Shown: one piece after another, positions 1 through 8,500 of the stretch
Layout of the letters: each line of letters begins with the position of its first letter
How positions within the stretch are numbered: the first letter of the stretch is position 1
Assembly: GCA_964472425.1 (NCBI GenBank)
Contig: CAYYLF010000016.1
Location: 1 to 23,687, forward strand
Direction: 5' to 3'
Length of the DNA stretch: 23,687 nucleotides
From: RUG11867 sp964472425
GTDB taxonomy: Bacteria; Bacillota_I; Bacilli_A; RF39; UBA660
Translations under genes and position numbers: made by a program
Notes under the pieces: generated by a model
What the model saw: only the letters and a program-made list of their open reading frames with translations
Told to the model about the DNA's origin: nothing
The model's database searches: none

Positions 1-28
1 CAATAATAACATGGGACCAAGACGTTAA

Positions 29-56
29 AAGGATGTGACTCGTCACTCCTTTTTTT
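29..56 (+). terminator. Intrinsic terminator, T-tract on plus strand
   Basis: The arms AAGGA-GTGAC and GTCAC-TCCTT form a stem of about 10 bp with one bulged T and a very short loop. A run of T follows on the plus strand. The minus-strand copy is followed by only four T, so it best ends a plus-strand transcript entering from the left of the window. It may also stop the WXG cluster arriving on the minus strand. Confidence 0.6.
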
Positions 57-111
57 CGATTACACAAAAAAAATCATAATCCTATTGGACTATGACTTTC
101 AATCGTATATA

Positions 112-432
112 TTATCCTAAAGTCGTATTCTGATTATTCCTCGTCGACAAAACGATTTCGTTCAAAGTGCTCACATACTTTCCGATTGTAGGAACGAGTT
201 CTTCATCGATTGCCCTCGTTGTTTCGCTCAAAGTACGCAATATGGACTCCAAATCCGCGCCTTCCTCATTCTCCCAATTTGCTCGAACGACTTGTATGGC
301 ATTTGCCAAGCTCGCCGAATCGTTTCCGAGACTCTGCTGATATCTCGCAAGTTCATTGGCACTTGACTCTAAACCGTTTAAATCGTTTATGACGAAATCG
401 CTCCCACCACTACTGTTAGCTGCTACATACAT
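112..432 (-). CDS. WXG100-like small helical protein (106 aa)
   Basis: This is a predicted all-helical protein of about 100 residues with no signal peptide. It carries a central ANWENEEGADL segment (W53, G58) at the turn between two predicted helices. Size, helix-turn-helix layout and the Trp/Gly turn fit the WXG100/ESAT-6 superfamily, whose members are secreted by type VII (Ess-like) systems. The strict W-x-G is replaced by W-x4-G. It is a clear paralogue of the protein at 1645-1932, which shares the ANW-x-NE-x-G-x-DL core and the VPT-x-x-KYV-x-T-x-N segment. It is last in a four-gene minus-strand cluster, 19 nt after the hydrolase gene. A GGGAGG lies about 10 nt before the ATG. Family assignment is by pattern, and secretion is inferred. 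Confidence 0.75.
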   Translation of the reverse strand: MYVAANSSGGSDFVINDLNGLESSANELARYQQSLGNDSASLANAIQVVRANWENEEGADLESILRTLSETTRAIDEELVPTIGKYVSTLNEIVLSTRNNQNTTLG

Positions 433-451
433 TTAAATCAAACCTCCCATC

Positions 452-1294
452 TCATTTAAACCTATTGCCATTTGGCGATACCTGGTTGTTACTAAACCTC
501 GTAGAATTTCTACTTTGGAAAAACAAATAAGAACAATTTCTGACTCCGGCTAGCGCGTCGTCGACAGCTTTTTTGACTTGTTCGGAAGCATTTCCATTCA
601 AATACTTCTTGTAAGAACCACTTCCATAAACGGAGAACTGATATCCTCCATTATACTTTGCCTGCATTTGGGACCTCGGTGTTTCTCCGAAGGTTCTCAC
701 ATTCCATGGATTTTCACACCTGTTCAATATGACCGAAGATACGGCAAGTGCATCATCGTAAGTGCCACAACTCTCAGCAGAAACTATGGCATACATAAAT
801 TCTTTATCCGCTTGAGATAAATCGTAAGTTTTATTCCCAGAGGTGACGACGAAGCCTAACTCGGGCTTACTGGTATAAACGCTCAAGTCCAAACCTCCAG
901 TCGCCGTGCTATCTGCCACTGCTTCGGCCCCGCCAACTACTCCGGCCGCCCCGGTCACGCTGGCTAAAACTACTCCGTTCTCGCCGAACGTTTCCGAAAT
1001 CATGTTGACCAAACCATCTAACTCGGCCTTTGCCTCTTCGTTCGTCACTTGATATAAATCTATTTGACTACCCAAAAATTCGATAAGTTTGCTCAAACTA
1101 ATATCCAAATTAGAAGCCAAAGCGGAAACCTTGTTCAAGACATCGTCGTTCGACTTTCTCAAAGAAGATGAAACCAAATTGTTGTTCACAGAAGTTATCT
1201 CGGTCGAAATACCACCCAATGTGTTCTTCATATTGGCGTGCACATCTGTGAGTTTAGTTTTCAATTGCAACAACTCTGTAAGATTGATTTTCAT
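452..1294 (-). CDS. WXG/LXG-like domain fused to SleB-type cell wall hydrolase
   Basis: The 280-aa product has two parts. Residues 1-105 are helical and lack a signal peptide. They resemble the separate small protein encoded immediately upstream (1302-1631), for instance in MKI-x-LTEL, a KLIEFL/KIIEFL block and an NE(E/S)AK segment. A Gly/Ala/Val-rich linker follows (about 108-130). Residues 155-280 match the SleB/Hydrolase_2 fold, with a catalytic-type glutamate at E174 in YAIVSAESCG, then ALAVSSVILNR and a C-terminal YLFFQ segment. SleB-family enzymes are lytic transglycosylases acting on spore cortex or cell wall peptidoglycan. The absence of a Sec signal together with a WXG-cluster paralogue domain suggests type VII-type export of a peptidoglycan hydrolase. 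It may remodel the cell's own wall or attack neighbours; the sequence does not decide. Confidence 0.8.
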   Translation of the reverse strand: MKINLTELLQLKTKLTDVHANMKNTLGGISTEITSVNNNLVSSSLRKSNDDVLNKVSALASNLDISLSKLIEFLGSQIDLYQVTNEEAKAELDGLVNMISETFGENGVVLASVTGAAGVVGGAEAVADSTATGGLDLSVYTSKPELGFVVTSGNKTYDLSQADKEFMYAIVSAESCGTYDDALAVSSVILNRCENPWNVRTFGETPRSQMQAKYNGGYQFSVYGSGSYKKYLNGNASEQVKKAVDDALAGVRNCSYLFFQSRNSTRFSNNQVSPNGNRFK

Positions 1295-1301
1295 CCGAAT
1301 A

Positions 1302-1631
1302 TCATTCTCCGTTCTCTGACTTGAAAGCCCCGTCGATCATAGATACGAGCGAATCGATTTGCTCTTTTGCACTTTCGTTCGTCTCAGTATAACTGCCGAT
1401 TTGAGCATTCAAGAACTCGATTATCTTGGGCAAATTCGTTCTCACCTTGTCGGCCACACCCGTGACTGCATCGACCAGATTTTTGTTGACTGAAGCGAGC
1501 TCACTGGAACATACGTTCGCGACTATGCTGTCGAGCAAAGTGCTCATCTTCGTCAAATCTCTATCGAGGTCAGTATTGATATCCTGCGCTCTACTCGTTA
1601 TTCTCTTTAATTCTGTTAATTCTATCTTCAT
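1302..1631 (-). CDS. Small helical protein, paralogue of the hydrolase N-terminus
   Basis: The 109-aa product is entirely helical in character, rich in Leu, Asn, Asp and Lys, with no signal peptide or membrane segment. It aligns along its length with residues 1-105 of the next gene (MKIELTELKRI against MKINLTELLQL; PKIIEFLNAQI against SKLIEFLGSQI). It lacks the Trp of WXG100 proteins and looks more like the N-terminal helical hairpin of LXG-type effectors or their small partner proteins. It starts 13 nt after the WXG100 gene upstream and ends 7 nt before the hydrolase start, so the genes are probably cotranscribed. GGGGTGATG precedes its ATG. It may be a co-secreted partner or targeting chaperone of the hydrolase; this is inferred from position and similarity. 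Confidence 0.7.
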   Translation of the reverse strand: MKIELTELKRITSRAQDINTDLDRDLTKMSTLLDSIVANVCSSELASVNKNLVDAVTGVADKVRTNLPKIIEFLNAQIGSYTETNESAKEQIDSLVSMIDGAFKSENGE

Positions 1632-1644
1632 AACTCATCACCCC

Positions 1645-1932
1645 TTACAACGTATTTCCCTGCGTCCTGCGCGACTCGGCTGCCAAAGTATTCATCGTAT
1701 TTACATACTTTTCTACGGTTGGTACGATAGCGTTCGTCAAAGTATTCGAACACTCTTCCAATTCTTGTAAAATAGAAGCCAAATCTTGTCCGGCTTCATT
1801 TTGCCAATTGGCCCTTATTTGATTGATAATATATTGCAAACTAGACGCATTCCCTTGAATTTTGCCGTTTGCACTAGATAAATCGGCTGTATCCGATTCC
1901 AAAAGACTCAAATCCTTAATTTCATAAGTCAT
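1645..1932 (-). CDS. WXG100-like small helical protein (95 aa)
   Basis: First gene of the WXG cluster. The 95-aa helical protein has the turn ANWQNEAGQDL (W43, G48), preceded and followed by amphipathic helices, as in WXG100/ESAT-6 proteins exported by type VII secretion. It is a close paralogue of the last gene of the cluster (112-432), and the two may form a heterodimer or homodimers. GGAGG lies about 10 nt before the ATG, and a strong sigma-A-type promoter lies about 70-100 nt upstream. No EssC/FtsK-type translocase is visible in the window, so the secretion machine must be encoded elsewhere if it exists. Confidence 0.75.
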   Translation of the reverse strand: MTYEIKDLSLLESDTADLSSANGKIQGNASSLQYIINQIRANWQNEAGQDLASILQELEECSNTLTNAIVPTVEKYVNTMNTLAAESRRTQGNTL

Positions 1933-2001
1933 ATTAATCGTTCCTCCTTTGTTTGAATCTCATATCGATAATAGACCTTCTCTCCCTACTATCTATCAAT
2001 T

Positions 2002-2030
2002 AGTATAGCAAAAAACTTGGAGATTATCAA
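2002..2030 (-). promoter_or_regulatory. Strong sigma-A promoter of the WXG cluster
   Basis: On the minus strand TTGATA (2030-2025), a 17-bp spacer and TATACT (2007-2002) are present, with an extended TG one base before the -10. The predicted transcript starts near 1995, giving a leader of about 60 nt before the first WXG gene at 1932. It is one of the best-matching promoters in the window. Confidence 0.75.
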
Positions 2031-2077
2031 TTTTCATACGTAAAATGATTGTAAATTAAATGCGATTTAGCGTAAAG

Positions 2078-2106
2078 AAAAAGACGTCCGAATTAACTCG
2101 ACATCC
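2078..2106 (-). terminator. Intrinsic terminator after the HerA-like gene
   Basis: Read on the minus strand, GATGTCGAG, loop TTAA, and TTC-G-GACGTC form an imperfect stem (one bulged G, GU pairs) followed by TTTTTC. It lies just after the HerA-like stop codon and separates that gene from the WXG promoter. Confidence 0.5.
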
Positions 2107-2113
2107 TTATATA

Positions 2114-3841
2114 TTATTCGAACCAGACTTTAGCAATCTCGGCATTTTCGGAAGCTGGAGCCGGATTAGGCATCTCGAAGTCGACACTCACCGGCAAATT
2201 GAACGACCGTCCAAATGCGAGAGCACTTCCCGGCGTCAAAGATTTTATTTTGTTTATCATTCCTTCGGTCACATAAGGTACGGACCCGCGAATGAACTCC
2301 AAATCCCTCGAGTGTGTCATCTTGAAGATGAGATAATTTGAACATTGCGAAATACAAGTTTCTGACAACTCCAGAGGTCGTTGGGAGATGAACCCCATGA
2401 GCACGCCGTACTTTCTGCCTTCTTTGCATATCCTCTCGAATATGTTGTATCCTATCACATCGACATCCGAGTCGTTTTGCACATACCTGTGAGCCTCCTC
2501 CAAGATGATATTGAAAGGAACACTCGCCCTCTTCTTCAAATCCTTCGCATAATCGTAAATCATCCGCGAATAAATCTTCGTGACCGTCTTGGCGAATCGA
2601 TCGTCGATATAGTTGATATTGCAGTTGACTATTTGGGCTTGTGACCCATCCGGATTCGTAAACAATCCGCCTATGAAATCCTCGTTCGAAATGTAATCCA
2701 TCTCGAAATAATTTCGATAATCGCTCTTGATGAGACTCTGTAACCGAATCTTCAAAAAATTGACCGAATCGTAAGTATCCTCGCTCTTCCACACGCCCTC
2801 GTCGATGAGCGCAAAATCCAAAGAATCCAAAAGTTGCTCCAAAGTATACTTGAACGACCCATCTGGTAAGGAAAGATGGATGTCGTCTATCACGAACTCC
2901 TGTAACTTGCTTTCGACCAACTCGATAGAATTGATTTTCCCGCTCGCATCGATGAACATACATTGCTTGATAGTTCTCGTATACCCCGGCTGAACGATTT
3001 TCGTATCGGCATTCAAATCTGGCGTATTGTATCGATTGAGCAAAGCCAATACTTGGTCTCTTATCTGTACGGATGAACGCCCACTTGTAAGAATCTCCAA
3101 TAGAGCACTCGCGACAATGCTATTCTTATAGGCGATTGCCTCTTCGTTTTCCTGGGCGAACACGTTTACGAACCTGAGTGCCTTGTCGATGACCAAAATC
3201 TGTGAACTCTTAGTCGCATTCAACAACAAAGCTATGTCGTCCTTGTTTAACAACCAAAGTGGAATCTTCAAAAGCTCGTCGTCACCCCTCGTATTCGTCG
3301 TCCAAGACTTGAATGTACCTTTCTCCAATCCCGAAAATGCACTCTTGTACTCTCCGTACGCATCGAAAATCAAGAACTTCGCCTTCTTGGGCTTGCTGAT
3401 TTCGAATACATTTTGGATGATGCGCGAAAGCCCACAAGACTTTCCAGAACCCGTCGAACCGAAAATTGCAAAATGCGACCCGAACATCGTATCGACTCCG
3501 ACCGACACCTCCGTATCGTACAAAGTCGCCTTCCCCAGAGGAAACGCCACTCCCCGCGGCTTACCTATTATAGTCGGAATAAAATCGCTCGACAAAAGAT
3601 AAACTTTCGCTTTGAAAGAAGGCCTCTTGATAGTCCCGTAGAAAAAGTTCCCGTTCGTATACTCGCCCGTAATTCGAATGTGTGCCACCCCACTGGCAAT
3701 ATCTGTAATCTCTCCGATAAACTGCACATCGTCATCCACGAAAAGAGTGAACACGTTGAGCAAACTCTTCGCCCTCGCGACATCGAACGACAACTTGACC
3801 TGCACATCGATATCCCGTATCTCAATTATATTGCCTATCAT
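2114..3841 (-). CDS. HerA-like hexameric ATPase/DNA translocase (DUF87)
   Basis: The 575-aa product starts with a beta-rich HerA-type barrel (about 1-85). The RecA-like motor follows, with Walker A GSTGSGKS at 128-135, a DAYGEY segment near 160, Walker B FNIILEEAH at 443-451, and a conserved ISQRP at 485-489 with nearby FERICKEGRKYG, which resembles the arginine-finger region of HerA ATPases. HerA proteins are hexameric, ATP-driven DNA translocases of the FtsK-HerA superfamily. They pair with NurA nucleases in archaea and with various effectors in bacterial defence systems. No nuclease partner is next to it here. The ATG at 3841 is chosen over the GTG at 3850 because AGGGTGAGG is well placed for it. 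It has its own promoter and terminator and lies upstream of the WXG cluster in the same direction. A role in DNA processing is the default; a link to the WXG genes is speculation from position. Confidence 0.85.
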   Translation of the reverse strand: MIGNIIEIRDIDVQVKLSFDVARAKSLLNVFTLFVDDDVQFIGEITDIASGVAHIRITGEYTNGNFFYGTIKRPSFKAKVYLLSSDFIPTIIGKPRGVAFPLGKATLYDTEVSVGVDTMFGSHFAIFGSTGSGKSCGLSRIIQNVFEISKPKKAKFLIFDAYGEYKSAFSGLEKGTFKSWTTNTRGDDELLKIPLWLLNKDDIALLLNATKSSQILVIDKALRFVNVFAQENEEAIAYKNSIVASALLEILTSGRSSVQIRDQVLALLNRYNTPDLNADTKIVQPGYTRTIKQCMFIDASGKINSIELVESKLQEFVIDDIHLSLPDGSFKYTLEQLLDSLDFALIDEGVWKSEDTYDSVNFLKIRLQSLIKSDYRNYFEMDYISNEDFIGGLFTNPDGSQAQIVNCNINYIDDRFAKTVTKIYSRMIYDYAKDLKKRASVPFNIILEEAHRYVQNDSDVDVIGYNIFERICKEGRKYGVLMGFISQRPLELSETCISQCSNYLIFKMTHSRDLEFIRGSVPYVTEGMINKIKSLTPGSALAFGRSFNLPVSVDFEMPNPAPASENAEIAKVWFE

Positions 3842-3866
3842 AAGCCTCACCCTTTATCATAATACA

Positions 3867-3895
3867 ATTATAAAGGAAAACGTGCTTATTAACAA
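3867..3895 (-). promoter_or_regulatory. Promoter of the HerA-like gene
   Basis: On the minus strand TTGTTA (3895-3890), a 17-bp spacer and a perfect TATAAT (3872-3867) are present, about 26 nt upstream of the ATG at 3841. The leader would be about 20 nt. Confidence 0.65.
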
Positions 3896-3966
3896 GGAGT
3901 AAGTGATAATCTTAAAAAAATTATTATTAAAATCTACTAACGCATAGTTTTCAACGTAATCTATTT

Positions 3967-5184
3967 CTATGACAAAGTGTATGGAAAATCGAAACTTCCA
4001 TCCCCCTCTATTATATGAATATCAGATGAAAGATAAATCGTAGGTCTAACTTCTGCTTTAGTATTTACATAAATGTCGCCATTAATATCACCTCTAGAAA
4101 GAATAGTATAAAATACTCCACTCCTAGTAGCAGGATTTTGCGCCCATTGTGTTTTTTCAGTAAACAACCAGCCCGTACTTGGAGTACCTTTTGAATCACA
4201 ATTCCAAGTATTACTATAACAACCTTCATTGACCCCATATGCGTATGTATACCCGTAATCGCTAATATATATTAAACCAACATTTTGAAAAATACTAGTT
4301 GTTCTACTTTCTCCCGGACAGTCACCTCTAGTTACACATGTCTTGACGCCTCTTTCTTCTTCATAATATGTATCTATCGTTTTTGATATAAAATATGATC
4401 CACCTAGATACCACTTGACTTTCATGACTTGATTTCTAGCGTTCGTATTTAATCCTTTAACTAAAGATGCACTTGTATAATCTCCTTCTTGATTATAATA
4501 ATCTCCATTTAACAATATTTGTAATGATGCAGTCGACCATTCATTCTTGTTATTTAAATCCAATTCTAGATTTCCTATTGCTTCATCCCTAACAATTTTT
4601 ATTGACTGCTGTTTAACTCCACTTTCAGTTTCAACCGTAAATATTCCTATAATTCTCCAAATTTCGTCATTGAATATTATATAATTATTAGGCTCATTTC
4701 CTATATATCTATAATCTCTTCTCTCTTCTTCGGTCCATCCAGTCGTCTGAGTTGCCTCTGGATGATTGAATACGAACATTTCCTTTTTATTTCCAGATAT
4801 ATAAGAAGTTATACTTGAATCATTTATTTTTGACAATAATAATTCTTTTGCCGAAGTACCTTTTATAACATCGAAATACACAGTACACTCATCGCTAGTC
4901 TTGACTTTCAAACTTAGAGCTTTAGTATTAGAATTCTGACTTATTACTCCACCATTCTTGCAACTACTTTTCTCAGTATTTAGTACATATCCATCCTTCG
5001 GAAATTCTTGTGCATCGCTCAAGTTGTAATTTCCGTCCTCGTCTTGAATGTACATCGCTATCATGCTACTAGAACTATACGGTATCCTGGTTATATTTTT
5101 GAAATTGTCATCCATAGAACCTATACATATTCCTATCACTAAAGTACAAGTGCCAAATAATAAGATACCTATTTTTTTCTTCAT
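3967..5184 (-). CDS. Membrane-anchored surface protein, paralogue of the 848-aa surface protein
   Basis: The 405-aa product has an N-terminal hydrophobic segment (about 5-22) acting as signal or anchor. A small domain with paired cysteines follows (C75, C100, ending CTVYFD at 100-105). Residues about 112-405 closely match the C-terminus of the protein at 9185-11731: FVF(N/D)HPEATQTTGWTEEERRDYRY, IGNEPNNY, NDE(I/M)WRIIG, NEWSTASLQI, and the end VRPTIYLSSD against HPTVFLSSE. The WRIIG, WS-x-S-x-L and R-P-x-(I/V)-(Y/F)-LSS pattern recalls DUF6273-type extracellular domains, but this is a resemblance only. The ATG at 5184 is chosen because AGAGG lies 8 nt before it; the in-frame extension to 5274 has no ribosome site. 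A putative phase-variable promoter lies upstream. Function is unknown; a surface location is inferred. Confidence 0.75.
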   Translation of the reverse strand: MKKKIGILLFGTCTLVIGICIGSMDDNFKNITRIPYSSSSMIAMYIQDEDGNYNLSDAQEFPKDGYVLNTEKSSCKNGGVISQNSNTKALSLKVKTSDECTVYFDVIKGTSAKELLLSKINDSSITSYISGNKKEMFVFNHPEATQTTGWTEEERRDYRYIGNEPNNYIIFNDEIWRIIGIFTVETESGVKQQSIKIVRDEAIGNLELDLNNKNEWSTASLQILLNGDYYNQEGDYTSASLVKGLNTNARNQVMKVKWYLGGSYFISKTIDTYYEEERGVKTCVTRGDCPGESRTTSIFQNVGLIYISDYGYTYAYGVNEGCYSNTWNCDSKGTPSTGWLFTEKTQWAQNPATRSGVFYTILSRGDINGDIYVNTKAEVRPTIYLSSDIHIIEGDGSFDFPYTLS

Positions 5185-5301
5185 CGTGTTATCCTCTTTC
5201 CAAAATTTAAGTACATAAAAGACTGGCTTCCCGCCCATATACTTTTTCGATTTCCAAACCCAAAAATGGTGCATTTTTTAAAGGCTTTATTTCTTCGCCT
5301 A

Positions 5302-5425
5302 TAGTCTCCTATATTGACATTATACACGCCCCGCGGGGGGGGGGGGGGGGGCGGGGGTGGGGGGGGGTTGGGGGGGGGGGGTGAGGAGTGGNNNNNNNNN
5401 NTAGTCTCCTATATTGACATTATAC
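5302..5425. other. Assembly join: poly-G, 10 N and duplicated contig end
   Basis: The same 24 bases occur at 5302-5325 and 5402-5425, flanking a low-complexity G-rich run (about 5331-5391) and ten N (5392-5401). This is what results when two contigs that overlap by 24 bases are scaffolded without being merged. The G-rich tail looks like unreliable base calling through a homopolymer. The true chromosome probably has one copy of the 24 bases followed directly by the C tract at 5425-5434. With the flanking sequence this fills the gene-free stretch between 5184 and 5559, which otherwise holds the leader of the surface gene and two promoters. Confidence 0.85.
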
Positions 5426-5449
5426 CCCCCCCCCGAATGCGTTTGTCAA
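5419..5449 (-). promoter_or_regulatory. Putative phase-variable promoter with a G10 spacer tract
   Basis: Read on the minus strand, a perfect -35 TTGACA (5449-5444) is followed by AACGCATTC plus ten G (5443-5425, 19 bp) and a perfect -10 TATAAT (5424-5419). The spacer is two bases longer than the 17-bp optimum, and the surplus lies in a homopolymer that can gain or lose bases during replication. It points at the surface protein gene starting at 5184. Correcting for the duplicated contig end, the leader would be about 128 nt. Slippage in such spacers switches expression in known phase-variable promoters (for example Neisseria opc and porA). Switching here is inferred. Confidence 0.7.
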
Positions 5450-5526
5450 GCCCTAAATTAAACTTTTATCTCGATTCGAAAACAGGAATTTGATTACATT
5501 TTGCTCGTGCCAAATTTACCAAAATG

Positions 5527-5535
5527 TGCTATAAT
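5527..5535 (+). promoter_or_regulatory. Extended -10 promoter of the giant sigma factor gene
   Basis: TG-C-TATAAT gives a perfect extended -10. No good -35 is seen at 17 bp upstream, as is common for extended -10 promoters. The predicted start near 5542 would leave a leader of about 17 nt, just enough for the GGAGG at 5546-5550. Confidence 0.6.
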
Positions 5536-5558
5536 ACTTCGACACGGAGGTGAATACT

Positions 5559-8500
5559 GTGGGTAAAAAAACTGACTCTTCTAAATCTTTAGAAAATTTT
5601 CTCTCGACGAACAACCTATTTGACTTCTTACGCCTTATCAAAAATATCCCAACCGCGACGATGGAAAGGAACTACGAACTTGCCGAACTCATCCGCCAAG
5701 GCGATAAAAACGCGCGCGAACAAATGATTCTAGAAAATCTTCGCCTCGTCATAGGAGAATCTCTAAAAGATACTGATGGACTTTCTAATTACGAAAAACT
5801 CGACCTCCTAAACGAAGGCATTATAGGACTAATTCATGCCGTCGACCTCTACGATTCCGACGAAGGAATAGCTTTCTCGTCCTACGCGATTCCCGCCATA
5901 AAGAGGCAGATAAAACAAAGTACACTCAATTATGCCATGGCTATCCGAAGACCCGTCTATTTCGACAAAGTTAAATCCGATTACAATAGACTTCGTAACG
6001 ACTACCAAAATAGAGGTATTCCTCTTCCTTCTGACAAAGAACTATGTCACCTTCTCGAAATAACGCCAGATACCCTACGCCTTTTAGAAAGAGATAAAAA
6101 CTTAAACCCAGACAGCCTAGATAGATTCATCGAAGGCGAAGAAGGCAAAAAAGTATCCGACACAGTCGCCGACCACGCCGATAACTATGCCGGCATCATA
6201 AACAAAATGGCAAACGACACCATGCTCGCTTGTTTGAAAACTCACCTTTCCGCAGTCGAATACTTCATTCTCTACCATCGCTTTCTCAAAACGACCCCGG
6301 ACACTCTCGAAGTGATTGGCGATAAACTCTTCATGTCTAGAGAACGCGTAAGACAAATACAAAATCGTACTCTAAAAAAGATTCGTCCGCTCTTCGATGA
6401 ATTAGATTTCATAGGATACCTTCCGACTGAAACGCGCAAACTCGTCGATGCTGGCAGGTATAAGCTCGAACCGCTCTCTCCCAAAATGATTACCCGTTTT
6501 CTGTTCGCTCGCGATTTTTTAACTCCTTCCGAAAGAGAAATTTTAAGAATCGCCACTTTCGACAACAAAAAGTATACTATTAAAGAGATGGCCGAACTCA
6601 TGAATATGGACGTACCCATCGTCCGTTCGATTCAAACCTCACTCAACGAAAAACTCGAATACTACCTTAAAAGATACGCGGATTACTACGTCACTTTTTC
6701 TAACAATATCGTAAGACATTACCATAGCAATCTTTTTAGAATCGACCTAGAAACAGACGTATCGGAATTCATGAAAATAAACTGCGACATGGCTTACAAC
6801 ATATGGAAAGACAAGACTTACGACGAGTTCGAGCGAGTCTACGTCGAAAAATACGGGCCATTGACCGACGATTTAAAAACGAGTTTAAAAGAATTCTTTG
6901 GAATAATCGAAAGCGATTACGTGACTCAATCCAGACTAGAAAAGAAAATTAATTGTCTAGTTTTCGGCTTCTATGATAAAAGTGACATACCTAAACCGGA
7001 ACTCTATCGTACTCTAGAAAAAAATCTAGATAAATTCACGCCCAATCAAATCGTCGAACTGAACTTCCTTTTAGGAAAAATTACTTTCGAAGAATTGAAA
7101 AGACAAATCCCCGATTATTTATATCATGGCTCGGAAAGTCAATCATCTTACGAAAAACTCGTCGCCATCCATTTCGGTGTCAGAAGTTACAAACTCTACC
7201 AGTTCGACCTCGCTAGATACACGAACATCAGGGACAAATGTATCGGAAAAATATCCGACGAATCCATTCGTATCATGGACCTCTATCTAGGTTACGAATG
7301 CCCCGCTCATTCTTTAGAAGAAATGTCTACTATATTAGGCCTTGCCACCGTGAAAGAAACCGAAAACAAAATTAGCACGGCCAGAACTCAAGTCATAAAC
7401 GTCTACTTGGGAATATCTCAATACCTCGACCTCGACAAGACCATTTATGCGAACTACCTTCGCAACCATAAACTCGATTTTAACGAACGCGATGCCGAGA
7501 TATTGCAATTGTTTTTCTTAGAAAAGAAAACTTACGAAGAAATATCCGCAAAAACTGGACTTTCTATCAAAAGAATTTCGGTCTCGATAACTCAAAGTAT
7601 CTTGAGAATCGACTTTGCTCGATTCGGTATCGTAAACGAAATAACTTACGACAAAAAGGATTTGTTCGCTACCCTAACGACCGCCTCTTTTGAAAACCGT
7701 ACCAAAGATATAATTCGAGACTACATCGACACAGAAGACCTCGAAGCCGTTTCTCAAAAATACGACGTTTCTAAAACGAAAGTAATCGCCTATCTTAGCA
7801 AACTGAAAAGTCTCGTCCTCAAAGACAAAACGACCGATTATCCACTGACCATCGAAATGATAGAAAGAGAAGTAAATGCCCCAGAGTACGAAAATGTCAT
7901 TCCGAAAGATGGTCGCCTACTGCTATCTTTATATTGCGGTTTCCAAAACCGATATAACATAGATGGAAAGAAACATTCTATTTTAGAAATAGCTAAATTA
8001 TTGCAAATTTCCACCTCGACAGCTAATTTGAACAAGGCTCGTTATCTCACTTCCATTAGAGCAAAAAAATTGGGTCTCCTAAAAGCCCCTTTCGACATAA
8101 TCGACATCCTCGATTTAAAGAGACTCTTCAAAGACCCACACGTCCCTATAAGTAAAAAAGAAAGGGAAAATCTCGCTCTTCTCTATGGACTAGAAGGGAA
8201 CGAACCGCTCACCATAAAAGAATTAGCTTTTCGCAATGGCGAACATGAAAATTCGACGAGACTTCGCATCCGCCGAGCCATCGTCAACTTGCGTCGTTAC
8301 GATATGGGAGAAATCGAAGGGAAAGTCTCCTATTCCAAAGATGTCGTACCGTATCTCAAATACTTTACTAAAGAAGATAGACGCATTCTCAAAGAACTCT
8401 ACGACGACGAACTGACTTTCGACCAAATCGCGTCGACCCGCGGATGGAAACAGAACGAAGTTCTGAAACACATAAATATGCTCCGTTATTTCTTAAAGGA

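Noticed and set aside
2166..2963. A 265-codon minus-strand open frame inside the HerA-like gene
   Set aside because: It is a frame shadow of the ATPase, with no recognisable motif and no ribosome site.
5185..5274. In-frame N-terminal extension of the left surface protein (start at 5274)
   Set aside because: No ribosome binding site at 5274. AGAGG and a lysine-rich hydrophobic start fit the ATG at 5184.
5331..5391. G-rich run as a real G-quadruplex or repeat
   Set aside because: It borders the N gap and a duplicated contig end, and looks like failed base calling.
5414..5419. Plus-strand TTGACA as the -35 of the giant sigma factor gene
   Set aside because: No -10 box lies 16-18 bp downstream, and it is about 110 bp from the real extended -10. 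It is the partial complement of the minus-strand promoter elements.
5414..5449. Invertible promoter (inverton) bounded by TTGACA/TGTCAA
   Set aside because: The inverted repeat is only 6 bp and consists of the promoter box itself. No recombinase gene is nearby, and the homopolymer explains switching better.
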